Of a stretch of DNA of 64,000 nucleotides, positions 1 to 8,879 are shown piece by piece; the stretch's first letter is position 1; each line of letters begins with the position of its first letter. A program made the position numbers and the translations under genes. The stretch covers positions 5,233,001 through 5,297,000 of the forward strand of contig NZ_CP122458.1 of assembly GCF_032598905.1 (NCBI RefSeq), given 5' to 3'. The notes below the pieces were generated by a model, which did no database searches, was not told the DNA's origin, and was given only the letters and a program-made list of their open reading frames with translations. This DNA is from Streptomyces sp. 11x1 (lineage in GTDB: Bacteria > Actinomycetota > Actinomycetes > Streptomycetales > Streptomycetaceae).

Positions 1-3000
1 GTTGCCCTCGGCGTTGTACTCGGCGCTGAAGGTGCCGGCTACCGAGTCGGCGATCGACGTGGGAAGGCCGCGTGGTTCGGCAGCGTGATTGTAGGTGTAG
101 GTCGTCGTCGACGGAACAGAGTCCGTGGTCTTGACCGCACGGTTGAGCTCGTCGTACTCGGTCGTGGTCGTTCCCCCGTCCGCGTCTGTATAGGAGACGG
201 GGCGGCCGAGTTTGTCGTAGACCTTGGTGATCGTGCCTGCTGTCGGAGAAGTGATCGTGATGGGCCTGCCGGTGGTTGAGGAGTACCCGGTCGTCGTCTG
301 CGGAACAGCGGGGCCGACTCCGCCGGTGACGTTCACGGTGGTGGCGCGTCCGGCGTTGTCGAAGTCGGTCACAGTGGTTCGGGTGGAGCCATTGGCAGTC
401 TCGGAGACCTTGGCGATCTGCCCGAAGGTTCCGTATTCGAATGTTTTGGTGGGAAGTTGGGTCGGGTTCGAACCGCCACCGGTGATGGCTCCTGCGGGCC
501 CCGTCTCGCAGATCAGGTCGGCCCATTCGTGGCGTCCACCGCATGCTCCGGTGCCGTCAGCGGTGTAGTAGGTGGTGACAGTAGCTGCCGCGTCCGTCCC
601 CGTGGATTGCGGCATCAGCGTCTTGCTGACGCGGCCCTTGCTGTCGTACTGCGTGGAGTTTTTGATCGCGAGACCGGCGGGGTCTTCTATGACGCTGGTC
701 GCCAGTCCCTTGACCCAGTTGTACTCGGTCCTGGTGGTGCGCACGTCCGCGTCGGAAGGGAAGCCATCGATGTACGCACCAGTCTTGACGGTGGTCAGCT
801 GGTCCGACACGGTCGCCGACCCGTCTGTGGGGCGACCCTCATCGTAGACATTCACTGTGTGGGCGCGAGCTGGAACCTCATCGCCTGAGGGCAACACGGT
901 GGTGCCAGAGGCATCGACCACGTCATGCTCAATGGCGGTGAGCCGCAGGGGACCGTAGCTTTCCAGCTCCCGCTTCCCGTCCTGGCTGAAGACGGACGTC
1001 GTGGACAGCCGTCGGGCCCGCTCGGCGGTCGACATTTCGTCGAGCCCGAGGCGAACCAGTTCCTCCAACGCAGCACCGCTGGTGGCCGACGCGAGCTTGC
1101 GGTTGCCCGCCGTGAGCTCACGAACGATATTACCGAAATGGTCGTATTCGGTCGCGGTGATGTGACCACCTGGGCTCGCGGTGTTCACCTGGCGCCCGGA
1201 GGCGTCGGTGTAGGTGATGGTCGCACGGGTGTAGTCGGCCGCTGTCAAGTCGCTGCCACTGTGGGAATTGGGCATGGCGTCGGCGGGGAACACCGCAGTG
1301 GCGTCGACTGGAGCGACGCCCTGCCCCCACGCGGCGACGTCCGTCTGCCCCATCGGGTACGGGGCCTTGGCGCCGGCCATCGGTACGTCGTAGACGACCG
1401 AGGTGGACGCGGTGCCGTTGGTCTGTGACGTGGAGCCCTGGGCCAGCGTAGGACGGGAGACCTTGAGGAGCATGCCCGCACCCGCGGTGGCCGCGTTGCC
1501 GGCCGTTCCGTAGGTGAAGGTCCACGCCAGCTCGCCCGGCGGGGTCAGTTCGATCACGCGGCCGGCTGAGTCGTAGGCGTACGTGGTCTTCAGCTCAGGG
1601 GAGATCCGTGGGTCCCACACCTCGCGCAGTCGGCCGGAGTCGTCGTAGGTGTACGACGCGATGGGCACCGAGGTGGAGCTGCCCGCCTCCGGAGCCGTGG
1701 ACCACAGGCGGATCTCCTCGACACGGTCGACATAGTGGCCGAACGACGTGGACGTGGCCGTGGTGGAAGCCGAGTAGACGTACTCCAGCATCCGGCAGCC
1801 CTTGGCCGACGGAGTTGTCTTACAGGTCTCGGTGGAAACCGCCGAGGTCGGGGCGATGACCCACTTCGGGCGTCCCACCGTCTTGCCGTCCACGGTGGTC
1901 GTCTCAGGGACCACCGTGGTGGCAGCGGATTCGTCCGTCGGAAGGGAGGTCGAGGACACGTTCCATGTCGTTGCTGCAGCGCCCACCTTCGTGAACGTGG
2001 TAGTGGTGCCTACGGTGTCTTTCAGAGTGAAGGCTCCATCGAGTGACCCCACCAGGCTGAGTTCCTCGGCGCCGGGCTCCGCTCTCCATTCGTCTGCGGT
2101 AATGGCGGTGAAGCCTGTTTCGTCACCGTGGCCATCCACGAGAACGACGGAGGTGGCGGAAGTCTTCTTGATGTAGGACCAGTCGGATTCGGTGACCGTG
2201 CCGGATGTCCACTGCGGGCCGAAGATCGGTGCCTGGCCCTCCTGCCGCGCTCCGGCGTCCGGGCGACGTGACGATGCGGTACGTGCCACGCTCATCTGGA
2301 AGGCGGAAGCATCGGTGGCGGAGAGGGTGTAATCACCAGTCAGCGAATTGACCGTGCCAGGACCAACCCCGCCGTCCGGTGCGGTGCCCGCGTCGCGGTC
2401 CACGGTGACGGTCACCGGCTGTGAATAGCCGGTGGTGGTGCCGTCGGTGAACGCGGCCCGGATGTCGATCGGGCCGTCGTCGGCGAAGCTGTTGGTGATG
2501 CTCCACACCAGCGCCGGCGGCGCACCGTTCGGGGCGGCCAGCGGCCAGGACGCCACCGCGGAGCCGTCGGAGTTCTTCGTCACGTCGGCCAGCGACACGT
2601 TCTTCCACACCGTGTCTGCCTCACCGCGCCGGTACTGATACGTCACACCGGTGTAGCTGGTCTTGCCCGTGGCCGCGAGCGCCACCCGGCGGGCGGGGCG
2701 GTCGCCGTCGAGCGGGGTGAGGATCGCGGCCCCGTCGGCGCCGACACCGAAGGTGTACGCGGTCGTGGCGGCGGACAGGTTGCCGCCGGAGTCGACGGTC
2801 TTGGCATACAGGGTGTGCCAGCCGTCGGCGGGGTTGACCGTCACCGTCAGCGGGTCGCCGCCGGTTCCGTCGGTGGCGTCGTTGATCCGGTTGGGCGTGT
2901 TGGGGTCGTTCAGGCCCCACAGGTAGCCCTGGCCGTCACTGGAGCTGGTGTCCAGGGTGCACTGCGCGCCGTTCGTGGCCTTGGCCGTCCACGTGTTCCC

Positions 3001-4902
3001 GGTGTAGGGGTCACACGTGATGGACGGGGCTGCGGGCTTGGCGGTGTTCAGCACGAAGGTGGAGTAGCCGGTCCAGGCCCCGTACAGCGAGTTGTCGTAG
3101 CCGCGTACCCGGTAGCGCAGGTGTGAGCCGGCCGGGAAGGCGTTGGCGGAGGGGATCGTCAGGGTGGCGGTGGAGCCGGAGGCCACGCCGGTGGTGGTAC
3201 CGGTGTAGGTGTAGGTGGTGTCGTTGTAGGCCGGGTCCGGGGTGATCTCGAACTGGCCTTTGACCGTGCCGCCGTCCGCGTCACTGACCTTGGCCGACAG
3301 CTGCGGGGTGAGCGAGGTGACGTACCGCTTGCCGTTGTAGGCGTTCAGTGTGCTCGGCGAGACCGCCGCCGAAGTGGGCTTGGCGGGGTAGGAGTTGTAG
3401 GTGACGGTCAGCGACGGCTCGACGTCGGGGTTGTGGGAGCCGTCGACGTAGTTCGCCGACCGGTACCGCCGCCAGGTCAGCACATCGGTCTCGTCGACCG
3501 CGGCCAGGCGGATACCGTAGTTCGGCGAACCGTCCGCCCACGCCTGCACGATCGCGTCCACGTCCCACGAGACCAGGCCCGCCGGGCAGGAGGAGCTGTA
3601 GCCTTTCGCGGCGGTCGAGGTCACCGCGCCGGTGGTGGTGGTCGACGGCTGGGCCGACCAGGAGACCGCCGACGGATCCCAGTCCGCGGTGACCCTGCGG
3701 GCCTGTACACCGGAGCCGGAGGTCGAGCAGGTGGAGGAGTAGTAGGAGTACAGGCGCAGATCGGTGTCCACGATCTTCTTGCCGGTGTACTGCGACGTGG
3801 AGAACTTCAGGAACGAACGGGCCTTCTGCACCCCGTCGTAGGTGCCAGCCTTCAGTTCCGTCGAGCCGCGCTGGCTCGCGGGGTAGGCGTCGTACTGGAT
3901 CCAGGTGTCGGTGGTCGGGCCCGCCAGTGTGTTGGTCGGGTCGATCACCACCGGATAGGTGACATCCGGGTCCGAAAGGAATGTTTCGCTGGGCTTGAGC
4001 ACAAGCGTCTGGTCGCCGTCGGCCGCCGTCTCCACCGTCGCGCTGACCTTCGCCGTACGCTCCGGCTCCTGGGACTTGGCGTCCTCCGAGTCTCCCCACA
4101 TCAGCGGCGGCGGCGCTGCGGCGACCTGCTTGCCCTTGGAGTCCTCCCAGCGCAGCCGCTGATCCGACGTCTCCTCAAGAGTCAGGCCCTCGGCCTGGAC
4201 CGGCAGGCGGAACTCCACCGGACCGCTCGGCCGCTCCCGCAGCACCACCGAGTGAGAGAAACCCTCCGGCAGCGCGGAAACCACCACATCGCCACCGGGA
4301 ACCGCATCGCGGTAGGTGGCCGTGTTGCCCTTGAGAACCGGCTTGGGCAGAGCGCCGTCCCACGCCACTCCGAAGCTCTTCTCACCCCGGCTGACCTGCG
4401 CCAACGGCGCTTTGCTCCCGCCTGCGGAGAAGGCGATGTCAGCAGCCGCCGCCTTCGGCACGATCTCGCCGTCCGCCTCGGACAGCGTCACATCCACCGG
4501 CCGCCACTTGCCCGCCGCGTCCTTCACCCGGATCGGACCGGTGAAGGACTCCACCGTCACCGTGCCGTCCGGATTCGCCCAAGAGGTCGTGGCCGCGGTA
4601 CGCGCGCCGAGGATCTCGATCCGCCGGTCCTGCAGCCGGGCCATCAGCTGCGCCGACGCCTCGTCATCGGCCTCGGCAGGACCGAGCCGGGGCTGCGAAT
4701 CAGCGGTCGTCGTCTGTGACGACAAGGCCACCGACCGACCGGACGCTGCGACGGTGATCGCGGCCTCGGTGGCCAGCAGCATGGCCACAGCACCGGCTAT
4801 CAGCTTCAGAGGGCGTTCAGGGAGGAGGGCCGCACGTTGGCGACGTCTCTGACCGGGGACACGCTCACCCTGTCTCTCAGAGGGGAGCAGAGATCTTCCC
4901 AT
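1..4902 (-). CDS. Secreted DNRLRE/RHS (YD-repeat) protein, 3' part outside window
   Basis: The frame is open from the ATG at 4902 to the window edge (at least 1634 residues). Residues about 36-55 are hydrophobic (LKLIAGAVAMLLATEAAI) and look like a signal peptide. Near residue 315 the protein reads VTYPVVIDPT, and a region typical of the DNRLRE beta-sandwich follows to about 500. Next come fibronectin/Ig-like segments to about 800. From about 1085 YD repeats appear (for example SYTYDDSGRLREVWDP and TATEYDHFGNIVREL). RHS proteins are secreted shells that usually carry a variable C-terminal effector; that end and any immunity gene lie outside the window. A CRP-type site lies 119 bp upstream of the start. 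The family is clear, the effector unknown. Confidence 0.88.
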   Translation of the reverse strand, partial: MGRSLLPSERQGERVPGQRRRQRAALLPERPLKLIAGAVAMLLATEAAITVAASGRSVALSSQTTTADSQPRLGPAEADDEASAQLMARLQDRRIEILGARTAATTSWANPDGTVTVESFTGPIRVKDAAGKWRPVDVTLSEADGEIVPKAAAADIAFSAGGSKAPLAQVSRGEKSFGVAWDGALPKPVLKGNTATYRDAVPGGDVVVSALPEGFSHSVVLRERPSGPVEFRLPVQAEGLTLEETSDQRLRWEDSKGKQVAAAPPPLMWGDSEDAKSQEPERTAKVSATVETAADGDQTLVLKPSETFLSDPDVTYPVVIDPTNTLAGPTTDTWIQYDAYPASQRGSTELKAGTYDGVQKARSFLKFSTSQYTGKKIVDTDLRLYSYYSSTCSTSGSGVQARRVTADWDPSAVSWSAQPSTTTTGAVTSTAAKGYSSSCPAGLVSWDVDAIVQAWADGSPNYGIRLAAVDETDVLTWRRYRSANYVDGSHNPDVEPSLTVTYNSYPAKPTSAAVSPSTLNAYNGKRYVTSLTPQLSAKVSDADGGTVKGQFEITPDPAYNDTTYTYTGTTTGVASGSTATLTIPSANAFPAGSHLRYRVRGYDNSLYGAWTGYSTFVLNTAKPAAPSITCDPYTGNTWTAKATNGAQCTLDTSSSDGQGYLWGLNDPNTPNRINDATDGTGGDPLTVTVNPADGWHTLYAKTVDSGGNLSAATTAYTFGVGADGAAILTPLDGDRPARRVALAATGKTSYTGVTYQYRRGEADTVWKNVSLADVTKNSDGSAVASWPLAAPNGAPPALVWSITNSFADDGPIDIRAAFTDGTTTGYSQPVTVTVDRDAGTAPDGGVGPGTVNSLTGDYTLSATDASAFQMSVARTASSRRPDAGARQEGQAPIFGPQWTSGTVTESDWSYIKKTSATSVVLVDGHGDETGFTAITADEWRAEPGAEELSLVGSLDGAFTLKDTVGTTTTFTKVGAAATTWNVSSTSLPTDESAATTVVPETTTVDGKTVGRPKWVIAPTSAVSTETCKTTPSAKGCRMLEYVYSASTTATSTSFGHYVDRVEEIRLWSTAPEAGSSTSVPIASYTYDDSGRLREVWDPRISPELKTTYAYDSAGRVIELTPPGELAWTFTYGTAGNAATAGAGMLLKVSRPTLAQGSTSQTNGTASTSVVYDVPMAGAKAPYPMGQTDVAAWGQGVAPVDATAVFPADAMPNSHSGSDLTAADYTRATITYTDASGRQVNTASPGGHITATEYDHFGNIVRELTAGNRKLASATSGAALEELVRLGLDEMSTAERARRLSTTSVFSQDGKRELESYGPLRLTAIEHDVVDASGTTVLPSGDEVPARAHTVNVYDEGRPTDGSATVSDQLTTVKTGAYIDGFPSDADVRTTRTEYNWVKGLATSVIEDPAGLAIKNSTQYDSKGRVSKTLMPQSTGTDAAATVTTYYTADGTGACGGRHEWADLICETGPAGAITGGGSNPTQLPTKTFEYGTFGQIAKVSETANGSTRTTVTDFDNAGRATTVNVTGGVGPAVPQTTTGYSSTTGRPITITSPTAGTITKVYDKLGRPVSYTDADGGTTTTEYDELNRAVKTTDSVPSTTTYTYNHAAEPRGLPTSIADSVAGTFSAEYNAEGN

Positions 4903-5491
4903 TCCGGACTCCGTATCTCCTGATCGCCCGATCAGGTGAGGCGGAAAATATCCAGGGAGAAAAGACCCAATAGAGGTGCAGAAATTAACGCGTCGGACAA
5001 TTCATCAAGGAGTCCTGCAATGTGATATTGATCACAATATCTTCGTTCTCGTGGCACTCTATTTCGGTGAGTGGTAGTCAATTCGACTTACGGCAAAGGG
5101 ATTTACTCAAGCAAGCACCGTCCTCAGGGTTGAGCGCGCCGCATGCTCCGGGGGAGGGCCTCCGGGAGACCGGGCTGCCCGGTGGCGGGCTCGGGTGACT
5201 TCAACAAGGCGACCCCCGCCACGGGCACAGCGACCGGCGGCCTGAGTGCAGCCGTCTACGGCGACGGCCGAGCCGGGAACATCACAACGACCACCGGCAG
5301 CCCTGGCACAGTGGGCCGACCGCCGCGCACCGGGCGCCGGCAACACCACGGCCGCAGCCGCCATCCTGCTCGGCCGGCCTGCAGACCGGACCCACCGCAA
5401 TCGCCCCGGGCGCTCCTCATCGAAGCGCTCACCGCCGGCCGGTGCACCAGGCCGCACCGCCCTGACTCACCCCGCCAGGCCAACCCACACG
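4903..5491. other. Intergenic region upstream of the RHS gene
   Basis: I see no convincing gene here. The part next to the RHS start (4930-5100) is much more AT-rich than its surroundings and holds the CRP-type dyad at 5021-5036, so it is the likely RHS promoter region. The GC-rich part from 5140 to 5490 is open in several frames, but none has a credible start or recognisable protein. Confidence 0.5.
5021..5036. promoter_or_regulatory. Perfect CRP/FNR-type operator TGTGA-N6-TCACA
   Basis: The sequence TGTGATATTGATCACA matches the CRP consensus TGTGA-N6-TCACA in all ten conserved positions and sits in a larger AT-rich dyad (GATATTG-ATCA-CAATATC). It is 119 bp upstream of the minus-strand RHS start, a fitting place for activation or repression. 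Streptomyces has a Crp that binds related dyads; binding here is inferred from sequence only. Confidence 0.6.
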
Positions 5492-5875
5492 ATGAGGAAC
5501 GACATGCCCGAACGACGCCTCGGCATCGCTCTCGCCGCCATCGGCGCCGTGCTCACGGCGGCCGGGGCCGCCCTTTACGTCCTGCCCGGACCCGGCGTCC
5601 CCGTCCTGTTCCTCGGCCTTGCCGCCCTGGCGATCGGACTGGTCACGGCCGCCGTCGACCGCCGCAATCGGTGCCGCCGCCCCGACGTGACGAAAGCGCC
5701 TTCGCCCCCGCGATCCGGCGCTGGACCGGTCTTCCCGTCTTCTCCCTCACCCCTGCTTCCGGCCGGGCCGCCCCTGTCCACCGGGCGGTTCGGCCGCCCG
5801 AGTCGCGTGCGGCGGCCTCCACCGGCACCCTCCTGCGGTGCCGCTCCGGCGACGACACGGAGCCGCGAGAGCTGA
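5492..5875 (+). CDS. Small membrane protein resembling the PGPGW family
   Basis: Start ATG at 5492 (MRNDMPERRLG). Residues about 10-57 form two close hydrophobic segments separated by LPGPGVPVLFLG. This matches the layout of the PGPGW two-helix membrane proteins, although the signature tryptophan is replaced by valine. The tail after about residue 65 is proline/arginine-rich with no clear domain and may not be genuine coding sequence, so the gene could be 3'-truncated or frameshifted. The function of the family is not well defined. It precedes the LAETG protein gene in the same direction but 335 bp away, so an operon is not obvious. Confidence 0.5.
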   Translation: MRNDMPERRLGIALAAIGAVLTAAGAALYVLPGPGVPVLFLGLAALAIGLVTAAVDRRNRCRRPDVTKAPSPPRSGAGPVFPSSPSPLLPAGPPLSTGRFGRPSRVRRPPPAPSCGAAPATTRSRES

Positions 5876-6210
5876 TCGGCACCGAAGCCGAGCGGCCTGA
5901 ACCGGTGCCACCAGTAGCACCACAGGTTCAGGCTGCGCCCGCATCAGCCTTGAGCCCCTTTCCCGCCCTTCCCTGTAGGCCACGTGTTTGGCCGACGCTT
6001 CGGACTGGAACGGCCCATTCCCCATCACCTTCAAGGCGTGACCGCCGACAGCGTCCACCCCGCCACTTTACGTGTGACGCAAGCCACATAAGGATTCTGT
6101 GAGTGCGGGTGCAACCTTCCAAGGGTTTGCTGAGTCACCCCTGTGGAATCAACGGCCACATCCGCGGCCCCACAACGCGACGGCCACTCACCCCTTCGCA
6201 CGAGGTGCAC
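5876..6210. other. Intergenic region before the LAETG protein gene
   Basis: No gene is supported. The last part (about 6060-6110) contains a TTACG...ATAAGG-like arrangement that could be a promoter for the gene starting at 6211, but it is weak. The RBS GAGG lies at about 6202-6205. Confidence 0.3.
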
Positions 6211-7386
6211 ATGAAGCTTCGCCGCGCCATGGCCGTCGCAGCCGCCACGGCAGTCATAGCCCCCCTCGCCCTGCTGTCGGCCCCGGCAGCGTTCGCCACC
6301 GACACCCCCGGCACCACCACGGAGAACTCCTCCACCGGTACCTCCGGCGACACCGGCACCGGTGACGCGACCGGGACGGGAGAAACAACCGGCACCGGTG
6401 GTGACTCTTCGGACACGGACACTGACCCCGCCTCCGGCGGCCAGGACACATCCACCGAGGAGCAGAACGCCACCACGGACGATGAGGCGGCGACCTCCGA
6501 GGGCACTGACGGCGAGGCGTCCTCCTCGGACGACCAGGACACGTCGACCGAAGACGACACCACGTCCGGTGAGGACGGGGACTCGTCCTCCGAGGACGAG
6601 AACAAGCCGTCGGACGACGAGGGCGACGAGGGCGATGACACCGGCCTCTCGGACGACGAGCCGTGGAACCCCTACGAGGACTGCGAGACCTTCGACCTGG
6701 ACGACAAGCTCACCGCCTCCATCTCCGGGCTGCCGAACCAGATCGTCGCGGGCTCCGGCTGGCACGAGTTCGATTTCGTGATCAGGAACGACTCGGACAA
6801 GGACCTGAAGAAGGTCTGGGTCCAGGCGTTCACGGAGTACGGCGACGACACCAACGACGACAGCTCACTCGCCTTCGACCTCGCCGAGCTCCAGTACAAG
6901 CTGGACGGCAAGTGGACCAGCGACTACCAGGAGGGCTTCGAGGACGAGGACGGCAAGATCGCCCTCACGGGCACGTTCGTCGCCGTCCTGGACTCCCTGG
7001 AGAAGAACTCCACCGCCACCCTGGACCTCCGGGTGCGGGTGGACGAGGAGGCTCCGGCGGGTTCGTCGTTCGCGCTGAGCCAGGCCGTGTACGCGGGTGA
7101 GGAGTCCGCCTGCTACGGCAACGGCGACTTCTACGAGTTCACCGTCCTCGCCGCCGGCCGCGAGCCGGGCGACGACGTCGAGGACGCCGAACCGAACGGC
7201 GAGAAGCCCGACGTCACCGACGGCACCAAGCCGCAAGGAGGCGCCAAGGAGATCACCGGCAACCTCGCCGAGACCGGCTCCGGCTCCGCGCTCCCCATGA
7301 TCGGGATCGTCGGCGGCGTGGCCGTCGCCGCCGGTGCCGGCGCGATGTTCGTCGTACGCCGCAAGAAGGCCGGGGCCCAAGCGTAG
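6211..7386 (+). CDS. Cell-wall-anchored protein with LAETG class E sortase signal
   Basis: Start ATG 6211 is chosen because GAGG precedes it and the product (391 aa) opens with a textbook signal peptide (MKLRRAMAVAAATAVIAPLALL...AFA). Residues about 30-160 are a Thr/Ser/Asp/Glu-rich low-complexity stalk. A globular domain of about 180 residues follows (WNPYEDCETF...YEFTVL) with two cysteines; I do not recognise its fold. The C-terminus is a complete sorting signal: LAETGSGSALP, a hydrophobic helix, then VRRKKAGAQA. LAxTG is the pentapeptide cleaved by Streptomyces class E sortases, and three such sortase genes are in this window. The protein is expected to be covalently linked to peptidoglycan. 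A hairpin terminator follows and a decayed copy lies at 8312-8631. Confidence 0.85.
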   Translation: MKLRRAMAVAAATAVIAPLALLSAPAAFATDTPGTTTENSSTGTSGDTGTGDATGTGETTGTGGDSSDTDTDPASGGQDTSTEEQNATTDDEAATSEGTDGEASSSDDQDTSTEDDTTSGEDGDSSSEDENKPSDDEGDEGDDTGLSDDEPWNPYEDCETFDLDDKLTASISGLPNQIVAGSGWHEFDFVIRNDSDKDLKKVWVQAFTEYGDDTNDDSSLAFDLAELQYKLDGKWTSDYQEGFEDEDGKIALTGTFVAVLDSLEKNSTATLDLRVRVDEEAPAGSSFALSQAVYAGEESACYGNGDFYEFTVLAAGREPGDDVEDAEPNGEKPDVTDGTKPQGGAKEITGNLAETGSGSALPMIGIVGGVAVAAGAGAMFVVRRKKAGAQA

Positions 7387-7416
7387 GACGAGAGCGGTTC
7401 CGTCGGAACACGAAGG

Positions 7417-7449
7417 AGGGGCCTGCGTCCGAAGAGGGCGCAGGCCCTT
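7417..7449 (+). terminator. Rho-independent-type hairpin after the LAETG gene
   Basis: AGGGGCCTGCG and CGCAGGCCCTT pair around a 10-nt loop about 30 bp after the stop at 7386, followed by a short pyrimidine-rich run. The same hairpin with a changed loop recurs after the decayed copy at about 8665-8700. Confidence 0.6.
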
Positions 7450-7730
7450 CTGCCATCACGTGCGGCCTCGCTGAAGCCATGGGCGCCACACTCAGTGCAT
7501 TGGGGTCTGGCGCGGCGGCTGCACCACCACCTTGCCGCCCTTCACGGGAAACGACCTTCCGACGCACGGGAAGCAATCTCCAACGGGGTGCTCCGCCACA
7601 CATCAGCCCCGACTCGTGAACACCCCTGGTGGCGGTGTCCGGCGGCTGTGGCCGTGATGGCGACAGCGGGGTGCACGGCGCTCGAACTCGCGCCGCAAGC
7701 TGAAATTCAGTCAGCCGGGAAGGAAAACAG

Positions 7731-7898
7731 ATGCTCAAGAGGCAGTACTGGGGAGTCACCGTACTCCTCATCACCGTGGTCTTCAGCTACGTCGGTTACC
7801 GCCTCAATGACCAGCACCCCAGCCTGCCGTGGATGGTCGGCGGCTTGGTGACCGGAGTAATCGTCACGACAGGTCTCGCCCGAATCGGAAGAGAGTAG
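7731..7898 (+). CDS. 55-residue two-helix membrane protein
   Basis: A short gene starting at ATG 7731 behind a good RBS (GGGAAGGA, about 6 nt spacing) and ending TAG at 7898. The product starts MLKRQYWGVTVLLITVVFSY and has a second hydrophobic segment (WMVGGLVTGVIVTTGLA) before the end RIGRE. Basic residues at both ends suggest both termini face the cytoplasm. I do not recognise a family. A protein of the same size and plan but different sequence is encoded at 18211-18396. The strong RBS and clean hydropathy support a real gene. Confidence 0.6.
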   Translation: MLKRQYWGVTVLLITVVFSYVGYRLNDQHPSLPWMVGGLVTGVIVTTGLARIGRE

Positions 7899-8084
7899 AT
7901 ATCGGCTCCCGACAGACTCGGAGGCGCCACCGGATCCACGCGAGCAGTGAGATTGCACCGGCCAGCACCGCACACGCGGCCAGCGCGAGCACGACGGCCA
8001 GGGTGCGCCGCGCCCCGCGCGGATTGCGAGGATGACACCTCGGCCAGCCGTTCCAGCAGACCCGGCACCTCCCCTGACACCACC

Positions 8085-8318
8085 TCGGGCCCGCGACGGA
8101 CGACATCTGCCGGGCGCGGTCGGCGGTGGACTGGGCGTCGATGCCCAACCGGGTCAACCACTCCAGAACGGCACCGGAGGTGGCCAGGGCCAGCTTCCGG
8201 TTCCCAGCACTCAGCTCGCGGACGGTGTTGCCGAACCGGTCGTACTCCGTCATGGAGATGTGCCCGCCCGGTGTGGCGGCGCTGACCTCGCGCCGGGAGA
8301 CGTTGGTGTAGGTGCCCG
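8085..8318 (-). pseudogene. Orphan RHS/YD-repeat fragment
   Basis: The minus strand encodes GTYTNVSRREVS, GGHISMTEYDRFGNTVREL and AGNRKLALATSG, aligning residue by residue with the large RHS protein (TYTDASGRQVN, GGHITATEYDHFGNIVREL, AGNRKLASATSG; about 1030-1240 of the window). There is no start, no upstream RHS sequence, and similarity is lost after about 8100. Divergence from the copy at 1-4902 is substantial, so this is a remnant of a second RHS gene and not a recent duplication. Downstream on the same strand (8030-7870) an unrelated hydrophobic reading frame (TLAVVLALAACAVLAGAISLLAWIRW) appears after a frame change. Confidence 0.75.
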
Positions 8319-8631
8319 AGAACGACACGACGTCGACCGACGACGGGGACCCGGCCTCCGAGGACGAGAACAAGCCGTCGGACGACGAGAGCGACGACGG
8401 CGATCGCACCAGCCCCTCGGACGACGAGCCCTGGAACCCCTACGAGGACTGCAAGACCTTCGACGATGGCACGAAGCCGCAGGGCGACGCCAAGGAGAAC
8501 ACCGGCACCTCGCCGAGACCGGCTCTGACTCCGCGCTTCCCATGATCGGGATCGCCGGCGGGGTGGCCGTGGTCGCCGGTGCCGGCGCGATGTTCGTCGT
8601 ACGCCGCAAGAAGACCGGGGCACAGGTGTAG
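8312..8631 (+). pseudogene. Decayed second copy of the LAETG cell-wall protein
   Basis: The segment starts inside the acidic stalk (ASEDENKPSDDESDDGD) and keeps the motif PWNPYEDCKTF. It then jumps directly to DGTKPQGDAKENTG, so about 520 bp encoding the globular domain are missing in frame. One base is then lost in the codons for the residues before the sorting signal, so the LAETGSDSALP...VRRKKTGAQV end is in another frame. There is no signal peptide. It is therefore not functional. It lies directly beside the RHS fragment of opposite direction. Confidence 0.85.
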
Positions 8632-8879
8632 GCGAGAGCGGTTCCCTACGGGATACATGTGAGGAGGGGCCCGCGCACGGAGAGGGCGCAGGCCCCCTCC
8701 GTGCGTGCGGCTTCGCTGGATCATGAGCGGCATGGAGTTGGCGCCAGCCGTACGAAGGCACCGTGACCTCGCCGCCATCCGGAGGGAACGATCTTCTGAG
8801 GCACCGGAAACGATCTCCAACTGGGATGCTCCGCCGCATATCAGCCCCACTCGTGAACACCCCATGGATACAGCTCTCT

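Noticed and set aside
3281..4719. Long frames on both strands inside the RHS gene
   Set aside because: They are out-of-frame readings of the RHS gene, whose own frame stays open for 4.9 kb with clear YD repeats.
1..4902. Possible polyketide or antibiotic gene cluster in the accessory half
   Set aside because: No synthase, synthetase or tailoring enzyme motifs were found; the accessory genes are surface proteins and mobile elements.
5143..6102. Long plus-strand frame across the region before the LAETG gene
   Set aside because: Composition is Arg/Pro-rich as in a GC-rich shadow frame; a different frame from 5492 gives a sensible membrane protein.
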